The notes beneath the pieces are model-generated. The model was not told the DNA's origin. It saw only the letters and a program-made list of their open reading frames with translations, and did not search any database. A stretch of DNA of 64,000 nt from an uncultured Lachnospiraceae bacterium (GTDB taxonomy: Bacteria > Bacillota > Clostridia > Lachnospirales > Lachnospiraceae), in contig CANPZE010000002.1 of NCBI GenBank assembly GCA_947589315.1, positions 1 to 64,000 on the forward strand, read 5' to 3'. The position numbers were made by a program, and so were the translations under genes. Below, piece by piece: positions 27,996-36,834 of the stretch (position 1 is the first letter of the stretch; each line of letters begins with the position of its first letter).

Positions 27996-28946
27996 ATGAC
28001 AAAATACGAATTTTTAGGTGATTTAAGCCGCCTGATCGCTGATCTTCCACAGGAAGACAGAGATCAGGCTATGGAATATTACGAGGACTATTTTGCTGAT
28101 GCCGGACCCGATAAGGAAAAGGAATTGCTACAGGAATTTGTCTCCCCGGAGTTCATCGCGCAACAGATCAAAGAATCGTCCGCCCAACGGCTTGCCGCGC
28201 AGACACCTGGAGCGAATCAGCATGTCTCTGCAATCTCAGAAGCCACTGAGCATCCGGAAGCTTCTGCCATTCCCTGGACTTCCATTGCTACCGGAGCTGC
28301 TGCCACTCCAGAAGAGAGCGCCCCAAGTACGGCTGCTGTTCCGGAGGCCCCGGCGGCTCCCAGCAAACCCACGCAAATCAAAGATCCCATTCTCTCAGAA
28401 AGAGATATTGAGGCTATGCGGAATCCCATCTTCCAGCAACAGGATGATGACGCCATCAAGGCAGAATTGAAGGCCCAGCAGGATGCAAAGCGTAAAACAC
28501 AGGTCAATATCAAGTCTCTGGATAAAGCGGTATCTGAAGCCAGCAAGCAAAATGCAAAACAGAGAAAGGGAGATTCTTCTGAAAGTGATTATGCCTCCCC
28601 ACTGTATGGAGGACAGAAATCTGGATTGGCCTCTTCCCTGCTGATCCTGACCATCCCCGCTTTTCTGGCCGCCCTGATCCTTCTGGCTGTATTGGCTATA
28701 GGGGTTATCCTGGCAGCTGCCGCAACCTTCCTGGGCAGTATAGGCTGCTTTCTGTTGGCTTTGCTGTGCCTCTTTACGCTGCAGATGCCAAATGTGATGT
28801 TTACCTTTGGCATCTCCTTACTGCTTTTTGTGGGATTGCTGCTCTGTATCCTCCTCGACCGCTATCTTATCACCCGCGCCCTTCCAGGAACATATTACAG
28901 TATGGTGACCCGATTCAAGAATATCCAGGCCAAACTGAAACGATAG
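27996..28946 (+). CDS. HAAS/DUF1700-type membrane protein
   Basis: 'MTKYEFLGDLSRLIADLPQEDRDQAMEYYEDYFADAGPDKEKELLQEFVSPEFIAQQI' plus C-terminal TM helices. Confidence 0.85.
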   Translation: MTKYEFLGDLSRLIADLPQEDRDQAMEYYEDYFADAGPDKEKELLQEFVSPEFIAQQIKESSAQRLAAQTPGANQHVSAISEATEHPEASAIPWTSIATGAAATPEESAPSTAAVPEAPAAPSKPTQIKDPILSERDIEAMRNPIFQQQDDDAIKAELKAQQDAKRKTQVNIKSLDKAVSEASKQNAKQRKGDSSESDYASPLYGGQKSGLASSLLILTIPAFLAALILLAVLAIGVILAAAATFLGSIGCFLLALLCLFTLQMPNVMFTFGISLLLFVGLLLCILLDRYLITRALPGTYYSMVTRFKNIQAKLKR

Positions 28947-28974
28947 GCTACGAGATCAGGACAGGAGGAAAGAC

Positions 28975-29907
28975 ATGAAAAAACCAAATATAAAAACGAT
29001 ACTTATTCTTTTGACCATAGCAGGCGCTCTTCTGCTGTGCGGCGGCATTATAACGGGCGGGAGCATCACTTCCATCGCTACCTCCTTTCAGGGGGAACCG
29101 TTAGAAGAAGGGGCTGTCCCTTTGGCAGAAGTCCCCTCCGATCAGATCAAGGCTGTGGAGCTGAATCTGATCCGCAGCGATATCTCCTTTGCCGTTGGCG
29201 ATAACTTTGATGTATCAGGCACCGGCAACTTTGATAGCTACGTTAAGGACGGCATTTTCTATGCAGGAGCCAGTTCCCGCAAATATACATTAAAAGTCCT
29301 GGGCATGAATCTCAGCCTGCCGTCAAAATGGCTGTGCGGCCACGCCAGCTATGTAATTACCCTTCCCAGGAAATTAACCCTGGACAGTATCAAGATCAAT
29401 ACCTCCTTCAGCGATATCACCGGAGATTCGCTAAAGGCCGATACTATTGATATCAATTGTACGCACGGAGACTTTTCCATGGCTCTGCTATCGGCAGGCC
29501 ACCTGAAACTGAATACCACAGGGGGATCTATCTCCCTTGGAGAGCTTTATCTGGAGGAAGAGGGCGCAATATCCGGCTCCCGGGATATCACTCTGGGACC
29601 GGGGCAAAACAATAATGATATGCATAATATCACCGTCAATTCTGACCGGGGAGACCTGCAGTTTACCGGCAAGGTAGAGGGCGATTCTTCATTTACCACC
29701 TCACGGGGCGATATCCATTTAACCCTGCCAGGCACAGAGAAGAATTATACCCTGACTTCTCCTGAAGAAAATCTTACCATCGGCTCTGCTGCCCCGGCAT
29801 CAGACAACCAGACGCCGGAGCATTATGGCAATATCACGTTTAACTGTGGACACGGTGAGGCCGCCGCAGACTTTACGCCCCAAAGCTCTGATCCTAAAAA
29901 GAAATAG
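28975..29907 (+). CDS. DUF4097-type beta-strand-repeat protein
   Basis: N-terminal TM then repeated 'INTSFSDITGDSLKADTIDINCTHGDFSM', 'TSRGDIHLTLPG' pattern. Confidence 0.85.
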   Translation: MKKPNIKTILILLTIAGALLLCGGIITGGSITSIATSFQGEPLEEGAVPLAEVPSDQIKAVELNLIRSDISFAVGDNFDVSGTGNFDSYVKDGIFYAGASSRKYTLKVLGMNLSLPSKWLCGHASYVITLPRKLTLDSIKINTSFSDITGDSLKADTIDINCTHGDFSMALLSAGHLKLNTTGGSISLGELYLEEEGAISGSRDITLGPGQNNNDMHNITVNSDRGDLQFTGKVEGDSSFTTSRGDIHLTLPGTEKNYTLTSPEENLTIGSAAPASDNQTPEHYGNITFNCGHGEAAADFTPQSSDPKKK

Positions 29908-29942
29908 GAAGAAGACAAAGAAATACAGGAGTCATACAGCTG

Positions 29943-30446
29943 CTATGACTTCCAATGGAGGCGGTGCAGTTCCCCCTCCAGCTCCATCTGAAAGAACTGA
30001 TTCTGGCGCAATGCCTCATACAGGACGATTGCCACCGCATTGGACAGGTTCAGAGAACGTATATTGGCATTCATGGGAATGCGGATTGCGTTCTCTTCCC
30101 GTTCTACCAAAAGTTCCTCAGGAATCCCTGCGCTCTCTTTCCCAAACATAATATAAGCATCCGGCTCATATTCCACCTGGCAGTACGTTCTCCTTGCCTT
30201 TGTGGTAGCCATATACATCTTCTCAGCTGCCCTGGGATTCTGCTCCAGAAAATCCTGGTAGCAGTCATATATTTTCACATCCAGCTGATCCCAATAATCC
30301 AGACCGGCCCGTTTGATCTGCTTGTCATTAATATGAAAGCCCATAGGCTCAATGAGATGCAGACGGGCGCCAACGGCGCAGCAGGTCCTTCCAATATTTC
30401 CGGTATTCGCCGGCATTTCCGGCTCTAATAATACAATGTTTAACAT
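29943..30446 (-). CDS. trmL: tRNA (cytidine(34)-2'-O)-methyltransferase TrmL
   Basis: 'MLNIVLLEPEMPANTGNIGRTC', 'MFGKESAGIPEELL', 'IPMNANIRSLNLSNAVAIVLYE'. Confidence 0.94.
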   Translation of the reverse strand: MLNIVLLEPEMPANTGNIGRTCCAVGARLHLIEPMGFHINDKQIKRAGLDYWDQLDVKIYDCYQDFLEQNPRAAEKMYMATTKARRTYCQVEYEPDAYIMFGKESAGIPEELLVEREENAIRIPMNANIRSLNLSNAVAIVLYEALRQNQFFQMELEGELHRLHWKS

Positions 30447-30457
30447 ATCTGCTCCTG

Positions 30458-31615
30458 TTACAGTCTGCTGATAAAGGCTTCTATCCGCTCTAAGCCCCTC
30501 TTCAGGTCCTCTATGGAATAGGCGTAGGAGATCCGCAGGAATCCTTCCCCGCTGCTTCCAAAAGCCGTTCCCGGCACGACAGCAACTTTCTCCTCCTTTA
30601 ACAGGCGGTTGGCAAATTCTTCGGAACTCATACCAAATTTCTTGATACTGGGGAAGGTATAAAAGGCTCCAAATGGCTCGAAGCATTGCATTCCCATATC
30701 CCGCAAGGCCTTCACCAGATAATTGCGCCTCTGGTTATATGCCGTCCGCATAGACGCTACATCTTCATCGCCGTTGCGCAGCGCTTCTACGGCAGCATAC
30801 TGGCTGTTGGTGGGGGCGCACATAATCGCAAACTGATGGATCTTCAAAATCTGCTCTAATATGACTGCGGGGGCACAGATATATCCCAATCTCCAGCCTG
30901 TCATGGCATAAGACTTGGAAAATCCGTTGATCACCACCGTCCTCTCCTTCATACCCGGGAAAGAGGCAATCGATACATGGTCGCTTCCATATGTCAGTTC
31001 TGAATAAATCTCATCAGAGATCACATACAGGTCTTTCTCCAATACTGTCTGGACAATCTCTTCCAGATCCTCCCGGGTCATGATCGCGCCGGTAGGGTTA
31101 TTCGGATAGGGCATGATCAGTATCTTGGTTTTATCTGTGATATTCTCCAAAATCTGTTCTCTGGTCAGCTTAAAGCTGTTGTCCTCCTTTAATTCAATAA
31201 TCCTGGGGACGCCTCCCGCCAGAACGACACAAGGTTCATAGGAAACATAACTGGGCTGTGGCAGAAGGACCTCGTCTCCGGGATCCAGCATCGCCCGCAG
31301 CGCGCCATCGATCCCTTCACTTCCGCCTACAGTTACCATTACTTCATCGATCGGGTCATATTCCAGGGCAAACCGCCTGGACAGATATTTGCTGATCTCC
31401 TCCTTCAGCTCCTTCAGGCCTGCATTGGACGTATAGAAGGTACGCCCCTGTTCCAAAGAATAAATCCCCTCTTCCCGGATATGCCAGGGCGTATCAAAGT
31501 CCGGCTCCCCCACGCCCAGAGAAATGGCGTCTTTCATTTCACTGACAATATCAAAAAATTTCCGAATGCCAGAGGGTTCAATCTCTTTTATTTGTTTTGA
31601 TAACGGATCTCTCAT
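30458..31615 (-). CDS. Class I/II PLP-dependent aminotransferase
   Basis: 'ISLGVGEPDFDTP', 'PNNPTGA', 'VINGFSKSYAMTGWRLGY'. Confidence 0.94.
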   Translation of the reverse strand: MRDPLSKQIKEIEPSGIRKFFDIVSEMKDAISLGVGEPDFDTPWHIREEGIYSLEQGRTFYTSNAGLKELKEEISKYLSRRFALEYDPIDEVMVTVGGSEGIDGALRAMLDPGDEVLLPQPSYVSYEPCVVLAGGVPRIIELKEDNSFKLTREQILENITDKTKILIMPYPNNPTGAIMTREDLEEIVQTVLEKDLYVISDEIYSELTYGSDHVSIASFPGMKERTVVINGFSKSYAMTGWRLGYICAPAVILEQILKIHQFAIMCAPTNSQYAAVEALRNGDEDVASMRTAYNQRRNYLVKALRDMGMQCFEPFGAFYTFPSIKKFGMSSEEFANRLLKEEKVAVVPGTAFGSSGEGFLRISYAYSIEDLKRGLERIEAFISRL

Positions 31616-32097
31616 GGTGTAATCAACATCCTTCCTGCTTTCTGTGACTCCTGTGTCATTGCCACACCGTGCTCCTTGTATTTCTTCAGTACAAAATATG
31701 TCGCCGTGCTGGTTACATATTCCAGGGTAGACAGCTTCTCAGATACAAAGCGGGCCACCTCTTTCATACTGCTTCCTTCAATGATCACTGTCAGGTCAAA
31801 ATTGCCAGACATCAAATATACGCTTTTCACCTCCGAAAAGCGGTAAATGCGCTCTGCCACCTTATTAAAGCCCATATCTCTCTGAGGCGTCACCTTAACC
31901 TGGATCAGGGCAGTTACTTTTTCGCAATCAGTATTATCCCAATTGATCAAGGTAGTATAACCGCAGATCACTTTGGCGTCCTCCATTTCCTGAAGCTCTT
32001 TCTCTACCTCCTGCTCCGTTGTCCCCAGCATCGCCGCCAGATCCTTGGTGGATATGCGGCTGTTTTTGCTAATCGCATCCAAAATCTGTTTCTTCAT
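31612..32097 (-). CDS. Lrp/AsnC-family regulator
   Basis: N-terminal HTH and RAM-domain 'VYLMSGNFDLTVIIEG'; overlaps the aminotransferase. Confidence 0.9.
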   Translation of the reverse strand: MKKQILDAISKNSRISTKDLAAMLGTTEQEVEKELQEMEDAKVICGYTTLINWDNTDCEKVTALIQVKVTPQRDMGFNKVAERIYRFSEVKSVYLMSGNFDLTVIIEGSSMKEVARFVSEKLSTLEYVTSTATYFVLKKYKEHGVAMTQESQKAGRMLITP

Positions 32098-32144
32098 TAT
32101 TGATTTCCCTCATTTCTGCGCATTGCGACTTGTGATATTTTATT

Positions 32145-33134
32145 TTATGCTTGATATATTTTATACAATTCGTCACTTCCCGCCGGCTCCAGAAAACGGC
32201 ATTCCTCCCCGTTGCGCACAACCCGGTCATTCCCCTCTGTAGCGCGGCCGATCACTGCCGCCGGGATCCCGGCCTCCGCCAGCTTCTCTACCAAAAGATT
32301 CCCCTGGACGGCGCCGATCAGCATGCTTCCACTGGATATCAATTGATAGGGATTAATGTCAAACACTTCGCAGATTTCGATAGTCTCCTGCCGTATGGGA
32401 ATCCTGTGGAGGTCGACCTGGATTCCTACGCCGGAAGCCGCCCCCATTTCCCACAGTGCGCCAAAGATTCCTCCCTCGGTCACGTCATGCATTGCCGTCA
32501 CTCCCACTTCCATGGCAATAGCCGCCTCCGGCAGAACAGATATATGCTGGCGCAATTCCCGCCCTGCCTCTATCAATTCCTGGGGAAGGGTTTCCGATAG
32601 CAGCTCCTCCTTCTCTGCAGCAATAATAGAAGTCCCCTCCAGTCCGGCCCACTTAGTCATTACCAGCTCATCACCCGGCTTAAGGCCTGCAGTAGAGACC
32701 AGCTTTTCTTTCTTTACCTTGCCGATGCCAGTCACTGTGATGACCGGCCGGTTTACTATATCAGTAACCTCTGTATGTCCTCCCATCACCTCAATATGAA
32801 GCTTCTCACACTCTGTTGTAATCTCCTGCATCATCTGGCGAAGCTCCGGCTCCTGGACAGCCGGAGGTAAAAGAACACTGACAAGGATCCCCACCGGTTC
32901 TGCCCCGCTGGATGCCAAGTCATTGGCCGTGATATGTACAGCCAGGCCTCCTATCCCCTTAGAAGCGCCGGTAATAGGATCTGTAGAAAATACCAGAGCT
33001 TCCCCCTGCTCCGTTTCCAGAGCGGCGCAATCCTCTCCCACTCCGGAGTGGAGGAGTATCTCCGGCCTTTTATAATGGATCTGTCTCAGAATCGCCCTTT
33101 TTAATATATTCTCGGGCACCTTTCCTACTTTCAT
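32145..33134 (-). CDS. AIR synthase-related (HypE/ThiL-like) protein
   Basis: 'GVGEDCAALE', 'TDPITGASKGIGGLAVHITANDLASSGAEP', 'HDVTEGGIFGAL'. Confidence 0.85.
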   Translation of the reverse strand: MKVGKVPENILKRAILRQIHYKRPEILLHSGVGEDCAALETEQGEALVFSTDPITGASKGIGGLAVHITANDLASSGAEPVGILVSVLLPPAVQEPELRQMMQEITTECEKLHIEVMGGHTEVTDIVNRPVITVTGIGKVKKEKLVSTAGLKPGDELVMTKWAGLEGTSIIAAEKEELLSETLPQELIEAGRELRQHISVLPEAAIAMEVGVTAMHDVTEGGIFGALWEMGAASGVGIQVDLHRIPIRQETIEICEVFDINPYQLISSGSMLIGAVQGNLLVEKLAEAGIPAAVIGRATEGNDRVVRNGEECRFLEPAGSDELYKIYQA

Positions 33135-33175
33135 TCTTAGCCTCCTGTTCCTGCTTCCCCTGCGCTTTTCTCCAT

Positions 33176-34711
33176 CTATTCATTGACAGCCGTGGCTGCA
33201 GGCTCTGGCGTAGATGGAACCGGCGTCTCTGTCTTCTTCGGCGTTGGTTTGGCCTTTGGCGTTGGTTTGGCCTTCGGCGTTGGTTTTGGCGTAGGTTTGG
33301 ATGTAGATGCAGGCTTCTTGCGCGGGGTAGAGGTTGGCTCCTCCGTAGCATCCGGCTGTTTACCCACTGTAACATACTGAGGCGAAGGGTTATAGGAGCT
33401 GGTATTCAATTGGATCCTCTCCTGCTCCTCTCCGTCCACAAGGACAATCTTCCAGAGCTTAGCCCGGTAACCTACATGCGCCGACTGAGTTACGGAGCGA
33501 TAGGACGCTGGCAGGGACGGATCCTCTGTTACCACTTCTTTCCCCGGTTCTATCGTATCTGTGATCTCAGACTCAAAACGCAGTTCCCTTCCTGCCTCCC
33601 TCTCCTCTTTTCCATAGATTTTAAAGCTCAGTATCCCTCCAGATGCATTTCCTGCAAGATAAACGGGATAATTCAAATTATTCTTAAATTTGAAATCCTT
33701 ATAGTCCCCGGCGATGGCTGCATCCCGGGATACATCTACATAGGCTACCACCATAGAGTGGGGAGAACGCTCCACCACCTCCAGCTCTGCATTGATCACC
33801 GCATTATAGAGAGTGGTAGAGACCTGGCATACGCCTCCCCCGATGCCATCCACCACTTTCCCGCTGGAATATTCCGGGGCAGACTGATACCCATTGGCCT
33901 CTGTCCTGTCTTTGATCACTTTCACTGTGGAAAATGTCTCTCCCGGATAAAGCATTGTGCCATTGATATAATTGGCCGCCGTGGAAATATTGCTGGAACG
34001 CTCCACCTGCCATGTACTGTAATTTGTACTAAAGCTGCCCAGCAGATCCGTACACTCTGCCACCTGTTCCTGGCTATATTCCGGCTCTGTCGTCTCCACA
34101 ACAGCTTTTATGGCAACCTCTTCCTGTCCGGCAGACTGGATCCCATCCCGAATTGCCTGAACAGTCTCCTCCACCTGCACCTCCCGTCCTACATGGGATT
34201 TGGTTGCCGTCAGGCTGCCATTCTTCATCTTAAGCTTAGAATTCTTCATCTTGATGTCATAGGCTCCGCAGGTTTCTTTGACAAAACGGTTCAATACCTC
34301 TTCATCGACATCTGCTTTCAATGCAAAGGAAATTTCTCCCCGTTCTGCCTTCCCAACCTCCTGGAAGCGTTTCCATAGATTTCCTTTTTTACCTATTTCC
34401 AGGGCGTCCTCCACATAGGTTTCTTCATCATAGGAAAATCCCAGCTCCTGATAGGAAGTGGCAATCTGCTCCCCGTCCACATCTATCACAACGGCCCGGC
34501 TTTCCTGCTGTCTCACAAACTCATCGATTGCCTGTGCTGCCTGTTCCCTGGACATTCCTCCCACATCAATGGAGCCGATCCGGATCCCTTCACAGATCTG
34601 GTCCGGGTCTCCAAAGCTGCCCTTTACCAACATAGTGATCAAGCCTGCAGCCACTACGATAACAACACAGCCCGCAATAAAAACGCCGGTTAATATTCTA
34701 TTCTTCTTCAT
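33176..34711 (-). CDS. VanW-family protein with Pro/Thr/Lys-rich C-terminal tail
   Basis: 'YPGETFSTVKVIKDRTEANGYQSAPEYSSGKVVDGIGGGVCQVSTTLYNAV'; tail 'KPTPKPTPKAKPTPKAKPTPKK'. Confidence 0.9.
   Translation of the reverse strand: MKKNRILTGVFIAGCVVIVVAAGLITMLVKGSFGDPDQICEGIRIGSIDVGGMSREQAAQAIDEFVRQQESRAVVIDVDGEQIATSYQELGFSYDEETYVEDALEIGKKGNLWKRFQEVGKAERGEISFALKADVDEEVLNRFVKETCGAYDIKMKNSKLKMKNGSLTATKSHVGREVQVEETVQAIRDGIQSAGQEEVAIKAVVETTEPEYSQEQVAECTDLLGSFSTNYSTWQVERSSNISTAANYINGTMLYPGETFSTVKVIKDRTEANGYQSAPEYSSGKVVDGIGGGVCQVSTTLYNAVINAELEVVERSPHSMVVAYVDVSRDAAIAGDYKDFKFKNNLNYPVYLAGNASGGILSFKIYGKEEREAGRELRFESEITDTIEPGKEVVTEDPSLPASYRSVTQSAHVGYRAKLWKIVLVDGEEQERIQLNTSSYNPSPQYVTVGKQPDATEEPTSTPRKKPASTSKPTPKPTPKAKPTPKAKPTPKKTETPVPSTPEPAATAVNE
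33230..33300. repeat. Short tandem repeat encoding the PTPKAK tail of the VanW protein
   Basis: ggcgttggtttggcctt unit repeated about 3 times. Confidence 0.75.
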
Positions 34712-34901
34712 GTTAATCCCTCACTCTTTATGCCGCATCAAATGCATATCATTCAAAACCGTCTCTTGATGTAATAAAGCACATAGTTAATTTTAGCATA
34801 TCAGACACAATTCGCAAGTCAAAGATTGCTATTGGATTTGACAATTTTTCGTATATTCTGTATAGTCATTATAGTTTTTCGGAGCGTTCCTGTTGGGAGT
34901 A

Positions 34902-34938
34902 TAAAAGGCGGCAGTCCGCTCCCGGTCCGCCGCCTGAT
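34902..34938 (-). terminator. Intrinsic terminator downstream of a 34-aa small ORF
   Basis: Minus strand GGCGGCGGACCGGGAGCGGACTGCCGCCTTTTAT. Confidence 0.65.
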
Positions 34939-34956
34939 ATGACTGGCTGGTATGTG

Positions 34957-35061
34957 CTATATGATACTGCCTAATACCATGGGAATGACCATCGCCAAGA
35001 CCAGTATGATGCAAATGACCATAGCGACTTTTTGCTGGTTTTTTTTATTAAATAAATTCAT
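34957..35061 (-). CDS. Small single-TM membrane protein (34 aa)
   Basis: GGAGGTTAATATG start; MNLFNKKNQQKVAMVICIILVLAMVIPMVLGSII; own terminator; not in the ORF track because of size. Confidence 0.65.
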   Translation of the reverse strand: MNLFNKKNQQKVAMVICIILVLAMVIPMVLGSII

Positions 35062-35117
35062 ATTAACCTCCAATCTGCTGAAAATGTTTGTTTATAATCT
35101 AGGAAGGATGATATCCC

Positions 35118-35732
35118 ATGCCTGTATTTTTGATATGTTTTATTGTATTCATAATATGGATCCGCGTCAAGACCAAACAGGAAGACAAGAGGAGCTCTAC
35201 CTGGGATGAAAATTTCTGGAAACGCGAGAGCGAGGCCAATTTCGTCCGGAAAAAGGATATCTCCCAGTTAGATTATCTAACAGTCCCGGAAGGCGCCCTG
35301 CCCTTTTCTCCTACCGCAGAGGGCAGAGAACAGAAGCTGCAGGAAACGGTCCGGGAATTGTCCGGCCGAAAGATGATCGATCTGTCCGGCCTGTCCAACA
35401 CAGATATCAAAATGACCTATGGGACGGCAAATTTTGAAACCCTCTCTGCCTATGATCAAAACTATACTCTGTTTCTCCGCTCCCTGAACCAGTGGGGCTG
35501 TTATCTTGCCAGAGAAGCCCAGGGACAGCAGGAACGGGCCAGAAAGATTTTGGAATATGGGATCCTGCTGGGCAGTGATATCCGGGATACCTACCAATGC
35601 CTGGCAGAGATTTACCGGGATAATGACGAGATAGAGAAAATACAGCAGCTGATCGACCATGTACAGGATTCGGACTTTTTCTTAAAAGATGCGATCTTAC
35701 GGCAGCTGGCCATCATACTGCAAAATTATTGA
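35118..35732 (+). CDS. Hypothetical membrane-anchored protein, helical C-terminal region
   Basis: One N-terminal TM; 'ILEYGILLGSDIRDTYQCLAEIYRDNDEIEKIQQLIDHV' TPR-like. Confidence 0.7.
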   Translation: MPVFLICFIVFIIWIRVKTKQEDKRSSTWDENFWKRESEANFVRKKDISQLDYLTVPEGALPFSPTAEGREQKLQETVRELSGRKMIDLSGLSNTDIKMTYGTANFETLSAYDQNYTLFLRSLNQWGCYLAREAQGQQERARKILEYGILLGSDIRDTYQCLAEIYRDNDEIEKIQQLIDHVQDSDFFLKDAILRQLAIILQNY

Positions 35733-35758
35733 AATCAAAGGCGGGTGACGCGATCGGT

Positions 35759-35989
35759 CTATTCATGCCAGGGGGCGTTTTTATCTAATACCGGAGGCGC
35801 CGCACGGAAAAAATGGCATTCCTCCTCCTGCTGGCACATCCCCTGCAGGGCATGGCGGCATCCCATCCTGCTCTTATAATATTCCTGCGCCACCCCTTCC
35901 TGCTGAAGGGGCTCGTATTCTACCGGCATCAGGCAGTGATAGCCGTCTACCGGGCAAAAGCCCTCCACCAGCCAGATCTTATGCTCCAT
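35759..35989 (-). CDS. Small Cys-rich hypothetical protein
   Basis: 76 aa with C-x7-C and C-x6-C-x5-C spacing; follows another small ORF. Confidence 0.5.
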   Translation of the reverse strand: MEHKIWLVEGFCPVDGYHCLMPVEYEPLQQEGVAQEYYKSRMGCRHALQGMCQQEEECHFFRAAPPVLDKNAPWHE

Positions 35990-36034
35990 ATCTTCCTCCT
36001 CGCAATAGATATCCCAACGGATAAAACATCTGTA

Positions 36035-36358
36035 TCAGAATACTCCCAGATAAGGATCCTTCCAGGCCTGCTGCCATCGCTCCTGCCCTTCCTCATACTC
36101 ATGGCATAGCCAGCCATATACCTGGTCCAGCCCCTCTTCTGAATAGGGGAAATCTTCTGTCTTCTTTTCCTCCTGAGGCGTCTTTTCAAAACAAAAAGGC
36201 TCCGGCCATACGGTTGCCCGCAGCACGGCGTCCCCATCCTCTGCCTCCTGGTACTGCTGCACCTGATACCGCATTCCTTGAAAGCTTGCTTTGAGCACCG
36301 CCTTTTTGTTATAAAAGGATTTGATATCATAAAGAGATTTTCTTTGATTCACTGCCAT
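36035..36358 (-). CDS. Hypothetical protein
   Basis: 'MAVNQRKSLYDIKSFYNKKAVLKASFQGMRYQVQQ...'. Confidence 0.6.
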   Translation of the reverse strand: MAVNQRKSLYDIKSFYNKKAVLKASFQGMRYQVQQYQEAEDGDAVLRATVWPEPFCFEKTPQEEKKTEDFPYSEEGLDQVYGWLCHEYEEGQERWQQAWKDPYLGVF

Positions 36359-36433
36359 ACCACCCTTATCTTTATTTTCAAGGTGAGAAAAACACTTTCC
36401 CCTCACACATTATAGCACAATATGGCCAAGGCG

Positions 36434-36688
36434 TCACTTCTGAAAGCCAAACAACCCCTTTTTCTTATATGTATCTTTACCCACAGACAGAACCCGATAC
36501 CCTGTCTTGCCGATAACTTCACAGATCTTCTCCTGGTCAAGATCCGTGTCTGTGAGAATAACCGCTTCCCCTTTCCGGTGGGAGGAGGTAACCTTCTTCA
36601 CCGGAAAGACTCTGCGGATGGCATCGTTTACGTGGCTTTCACACATGCCGCACATCATACCGTCAATTTTTACCGTAATCCTGAACAT
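36434..36688 (-). CDS. Heavy-metal-associated (HMA) domain protein
   Basis: 'VKIDGMMCGMCESHVNDAIRRVFPVKKV' MxCxxC metal site. Confidence 0.88.
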   Translation of the reverse strand: MFRITVKIDGMMCGMCESHVNDAIRRVFPVKKVTSSHRKGEAVILTDTDLDQEKICEVIGKTGYRVLSVGKDTYKKKGLFGFQK

Positions 36689-36715
36689 CTTCCCTTCCTC
36701 CTGTTCTTCTCTGTG

Positions 36716-36738
36716 GTTAGTGTTTGCTAACTACAGTT
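36716..36738. promoter_or_regulatory. Candidate metalloregulator operator upstream of the HMA gene
   Basis: Palindrome GTTAG-TGTTTG-CTAAC overlapping a second one, TAACT-AC-AGTTA. Confidence 0.5.
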
Positions 36739-36739
36739 A

Positions 36740-36768
36740 ATTGTATCTTATTATCAGCCTCCTGTCAA
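36740..36768 (-). promoter_or_regulatory. Sigma-A type promoter for the HMA gene
   Basis: Minus strand TTGACA-17 nt-TACAAT. Confidence 0.7.
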
Positions 36769-36834
36769 ACTCTCTTGTGGTTTTCTTCCAGTTATCGTAT
36801 AATGATTCTATCTTTTATGCAGAAATGAGGTACC

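Noticed and set aside
33230-33300. Tandem repeat considered as a CRISPR-like or regulatory array
   Set aside because: In frame inside the VanW protein and encodes a PTPKAK linker; ordinary low-complexity tail.
34952-35209. 85-aa plus-strand ORF in the 34.9-35.2 kb region
   Set aside because: Conflicts with the better supported minus-strand 34-aa ORF (SD plus terminator) and with the 35118 gene start.
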